Origin: Porticoccaceae bacterium
GTDB lineage: Bacteria > Pseudomonadota > Gammaproteobacteria > Pseudomonadales > Porticoccaceae
DNA length: 18,052 nucleotides
Direction: 5' to 3'
Assembly (NCBI GenBank): GCA_003491845.1
Contig: DNBN01000009.1
Coordinates: 485-18,536, forward strand
Shown here: positions 16,333 through 18,052 of the stretch, in pieces
How positions within the stretch are numbered: the stretch's first letter is position 1
Layout of the letters: each line of letters starts with the position of its first letter
Made by a program: the position numbers and the translations under genes
Notes under the pieces: model-generated
What the model saw: only the letters and a program-made list of their open reading frames with translations
Told to the model about the DNA's origin: nothing
Databases searched by the model: none

Positions 16333-17640
16333 ATGAAATTAAGCGGTGAACAATTCCTAACAGATTTGAAGCAAAGAGGCCTTGTGGCTCAATACTCAGG
16401 CGATCAAAATTTGATCGCTCATCTTGATGAGTGCCGAACCCTGTACTGTGGGTTTGACCCCACTGCAGATAGTCTGCATATTGGCAGTCTGGTGCCTCTT
16501 TTAGTCTTGAAACGATTTCAGGAGGCGGGACACAGACCTATTGTATTAGTTGGAGGTTCCACTGGACTTATTGGTGATCCAAGCTTTAAAGCTGAAGAGC
16601 GAAAATTAAATAGCCCTGATGTCGTTGCAGACTGGGTAGCTAAGATCAAGTATCAAACCGAGCGGTTTGTTGATTTTAATGCAGGGTCTCCCAACAGCGC
16701 TCTTGCTGTCAATAATTTAGATTGGACCGCGGGGATGGATGTTTTGGATTTTCTGCGAGATGTCGGTAAACATTTTTCTATCAACACAATGATTCAAAAA
16801 GAGTCGGTTAAGCAGCGTTTAGACCGCGAAGGTGCCGGCATATCTTTTACAGAGTTCTCCTATTCATTGTTGCAAGGGCTGGATTATGCAGAGCTCAATC
16901 GGCGTTATGATTGCACTTTGCAGATTGGTGGCAGTGATCAGTGGGGCAATATTGTCAGTGGCATTGACCTTAGTCGTCGACAGAATAAGTCTCAATGTTT
17001 TGCATTAACTGTTCCTTTAGTTACAAAAGCTGATGGCTCTAAATTTGGTAAAACTGAATCAGGCACCATATGGCTTGATGCGACGAAAACATCTCCTTAT
17101 AGTTTTTATCAGTTCTGGTTAAATGTGGCCGATGCAGACGTGTACAAATTTTTACGTTATTTTACCTTTTTAACCATTGATGAAATTCAGGCGATCGAAG
17201 AGGCTGATGCAATAACTCGGGGGCGTCCACAAGCTCAACGTATTTTAGCCGAACAAGTAACTACGTTAATACACGGCGAAGATGGATATGCTGCGGCTAT
17301 GCGTATTACTTCGGCACTATTTAGTGGTGATACTAATGAGCTTTCAGAAACTGATTTTATGCAACTATCGATGGATGGCCTGCCGTCCTCGATACTGTCA
17401 GATGAGGATTTGCACGATAAGCCGTTGACTAATATCCTTTCTGACTGTGGTATGACAAAAGCAGGACGAGAAGTGAAGGATGCTTTGGCTCGACATTCGG
17501 TACTCATTAATGGCGCTGCTAAAGGGCCCGAAGATAATATGTTGACAGAGGATAATTTTGCTCGACAAAATGCCTTGCATGGTCGTTTCTTCTTGGTTCG
17601 GTTAGGCAAGAAAAAATACCATCTTTTCGAGCGTGTTTAG
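16333..17640 (+). CDS. tyrS: Tyrosyl-tRNA synthetase
   Basis: A class I aminoacyl-tRNA synthetase that charges tRNA-Tyr. The 435 residues hold YCGFDPTADSLHIGSLVPLL (38-57), VGGSTGLIGDPSFK (73-86), the tyrosine-binding region QIGGSDQWGNI (197-207), the KMSKS-equivalent KFGKT (237-241) and a C-terminal S4 domain (about 370-435). It resembles E. coli TyrS throughout. One oddity is the signature HIGS (49-52) where HIGH is usual, so the second histidine is Ser52. The ATG has AAGG at 5 bases. Pseudomonas aeruginosa also has a tyrosyl-tRNA synthetase gene directly before an rRNA operon (from memory), as here. Confidence 0.96.
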   Translation: MKLSGEQFLTDLKQRGLVAQYSGDQNLIAHLDECRTLYCGFDPTADSLHIGSLVPLLVLKRFQEAGHRPIVLVGGSTGLIGDPSFKAEERKLNSPDVVADWVAKIKYQTERFVDFNAGSPNSALAVNNLDWTAGMDVLDFLRDVGKHFSINTMIQKESVKQRLDREGAGISFTEFSYSLLQGLDYAELNRRYDCTLQIGGSDQWGNIVSGIDLSRRQNKSQCFALTVPLVTKADGSKFGKTESGTIWLDATKTSPYSFYQFWLNVADADVYKFLRYFTFLTIDEIQAIEEADAITRGRPQAQRILAEQVTTLIHGEDGYAAAMRITSALFSGDTNELSETDFMQLSMDGLPSSILSDEDLHDKPLTNILSDCGMTKAGREVKDALARHSVLINGAAKGPEDNMLTEDNFARQNALHGRFFLVRLGKKKYHLFERV

Positions 17641-17655
17641 TCGCTTTACAGTGCC

Positions 17656-17722
17656 ACAAAAAATAAACTTAAATACTTGTTGACAGTTTTCCGTCTGCCT
17701 GTAGAATGCGCGCTCCCAACAG
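17656..17722 (+). promoter_or_regulatory. rRNA operon promoter P1 with UP-like tract
   Basis: TTGACA (17680-17685), 16 bases, TAGAAT (17702-17707), then the GC-rich discriminator GCGCGCTCCC, with a start expected near 17714. An AT-rich tract (17656-17679) lies where an UP element would bind the alpha subunits. A perfect -35, a 16-base spacer and a GC-rich discriminator are the marks of a stringently controlled rRNA promoter. Confidence 0.85.
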
Positions 17723-17746
17723 GGTGAGCCGGCAAACATTTGCGGC

Positions 17747-17834
17747 AACAAGTAGAAAGTAAAATTGTTATTAATAATTTGAAATTTACTGTTGACAAGT
17801 CCAGACTTGTCGCTAGAATGCGCGCTCCCAACAG
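17747..17834 (+). promoter_or_regulatory. rRNA operon promoter P2 with UP-like tract
   Basis: TTGACA (17792-17797), 16 bases, TAGAAT (17814-17819), discriminator GCGCGCTCCC. The 21 bases from the -10 onward (17814-17834) are identical to those of P1 (17702-17722). The upstream 17750-17790 is AT-rich. Only this copy carries a perfect dyad over the -35 and spacer. Confidence 0.85.
17794..17811. promoter_or_regulatory. 18-base inverted repeat within P2
   Basis: GACAAGTC-CA-GACTTGTC is a perfect inverted repeat with 8-base arms, covering the -35 end and most of the spacer of P2. P1 and P3 have nothing like it at the same place. It is positioned as a repressor operator would be; as RNA in P1 transcripts it could form a seven-pair stem with a four-base loop. 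Confidence 0.5.
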
Positions 17835-17859
17835 CAATGTTGAGAAGCAAATAAAGCGT

Positions 17860-17940
17860 CAAGTAAAGAGAGTGAAATTATTTTAAAATAAATCACTTTT
17901 GACTGTTGACAAAGGGGCTGCTATCTATAGAATACGCGTC
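17860..17940 (+). promoter_or_regulatory. rRNA operon promoter P3 with UP-like tract
   Basis: TTGACA (17906-17911), 16 bases, TAGAAT (17928-17933), discriminator ACGCGTCCC, start near 17940. The preceding 17870-17900 is AT-rich. It shares ACTGTTGACA with P2. It is the promoter nearest the rRNA genes, and the antitermination signals follow directly. Confidence 0.85.
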
Positions 17941-17941
17941 C

Positions 17942-18052
17942 CGCTCATCGAAGCGAATGTTCTTTAAAAATATAATCAAGCAATGCGTGTGGGCACTTGC
18001 TAATTGATATTGGATTATTAAATATCATAAGTAAGTACTCATCGATTCATTT
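17942..18052 (+). promoter_or_regulatory. rRNA leader: boxB, boxA and conserved leader stem
   Basis: CGCT-N6-AGCG (17942-17955) is a boxB-like hairpin. It is followed by TGTTCTTTAAAAA (17958-17970), close to boxA (TGCTCTTTAACAA), the NusB/S10 site for rRNA antitermination. GCGTGTGGGCACTTGC (17985-18000) matches the leader segment of E. coli 16S precursors (GTGTGGGCACT). TGATATT/AATATCA (18005-18011/18021-18027) may form another stem. Mature 16S sequence is not reached, so the gene starts beyond 18052. Confidence 0.88.

Noticed and set aside
17728..17746. Hairpin GCC-G-GCAAA-CA-TTTGC-GGC between P1 and P2, as a terminator or small RNA
   Set aside because: The two-base loop, bulge and lack of a T-run argue against a terminator; nothing else supports an RNA gene.

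Overview
The window reads as a stretch of gammaproteobacterial core chromosome. Protein likeness and gene order point to a free-living, probably aquatic or marine member of the wider Pseudomonas/Cellvibrio-type group. From memory, two gene-order blocks familiar from Pseudomonas are present: 6S RNA-zapA-(TIGR02449)-ygfB-pepP-ubiH-ubiI on the left, and argC-(DUF6776)-bactofilin-erpA-anmK-(M23 peptidase)-tyrosyl-tRNA synthetase-rRNA operon on the right. Between them lies a block for RNA modification and haem synthesis. The DNA is moderately AT-rich and coding is dense. I see no insertion sequence, phage gene, integrase, CRISPR array or tRNA gene.

Left block (1-5260). The 5' two thirds of 6S RNA lie on the minus strand, cut by the window edge, with an extended -10 promoter. 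Next are zapA (FtsZ-ring) and a small coiled-coil gene in a tight pair, also minus. Diverging from them is a plus-strand run ygfB, pepP, ubiH, ubiI; the last two encode flavin hydroxylases of ubiquinone synthesis and overlap by 8 bases.

Middle block (5280-10874, all minus). Transcription order is hemJ, hemL, hemB, rsuA, an RsmC/RlmG-like rRNA methyltransferase and a RIO-type kinase. HemL and HemB catalyse consecutive steps (glutamate semialdehyde to aminolaevulinate to porphobilinogen) and HemJ acts near the end of the same pathway. RsuA and the methyltransferase modify rRNA. hemB and rsuA overlap by one base.

Right block (10996-18052). argC overlaps a single-pass coiled-coil membrane protein, which is followed by a bactofilin and then erpA (Fe-S delivery). 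Facing them are an M23 peptidoglycan endopeptidase and anmK (cell-wall recycling). Then comes tyrS. The last 412 bases hold no protein gene: they carry three tandem strong rRNA promoters, each TTGACA-16-TAGAAT, spaced 112 and 114 bases apart, followed by boxB/boxA antitermination signals and leader. The 16S gene must begin just beyond the window.

No clearly new multi-gene system is visible. The points most worth a second look are regulatory: the triplicated rRNA promoter with a perfect dyad in only the middle copy, paired TACGGTA dyads in the hemJ/argC divergent region, and a perfect palindrome before erpA. At the gene level, the coiled-coil membrane protein/bactofilin pair beside an M23 peptidase and an HIGS (not HIGH) motif in TyrS stand out.
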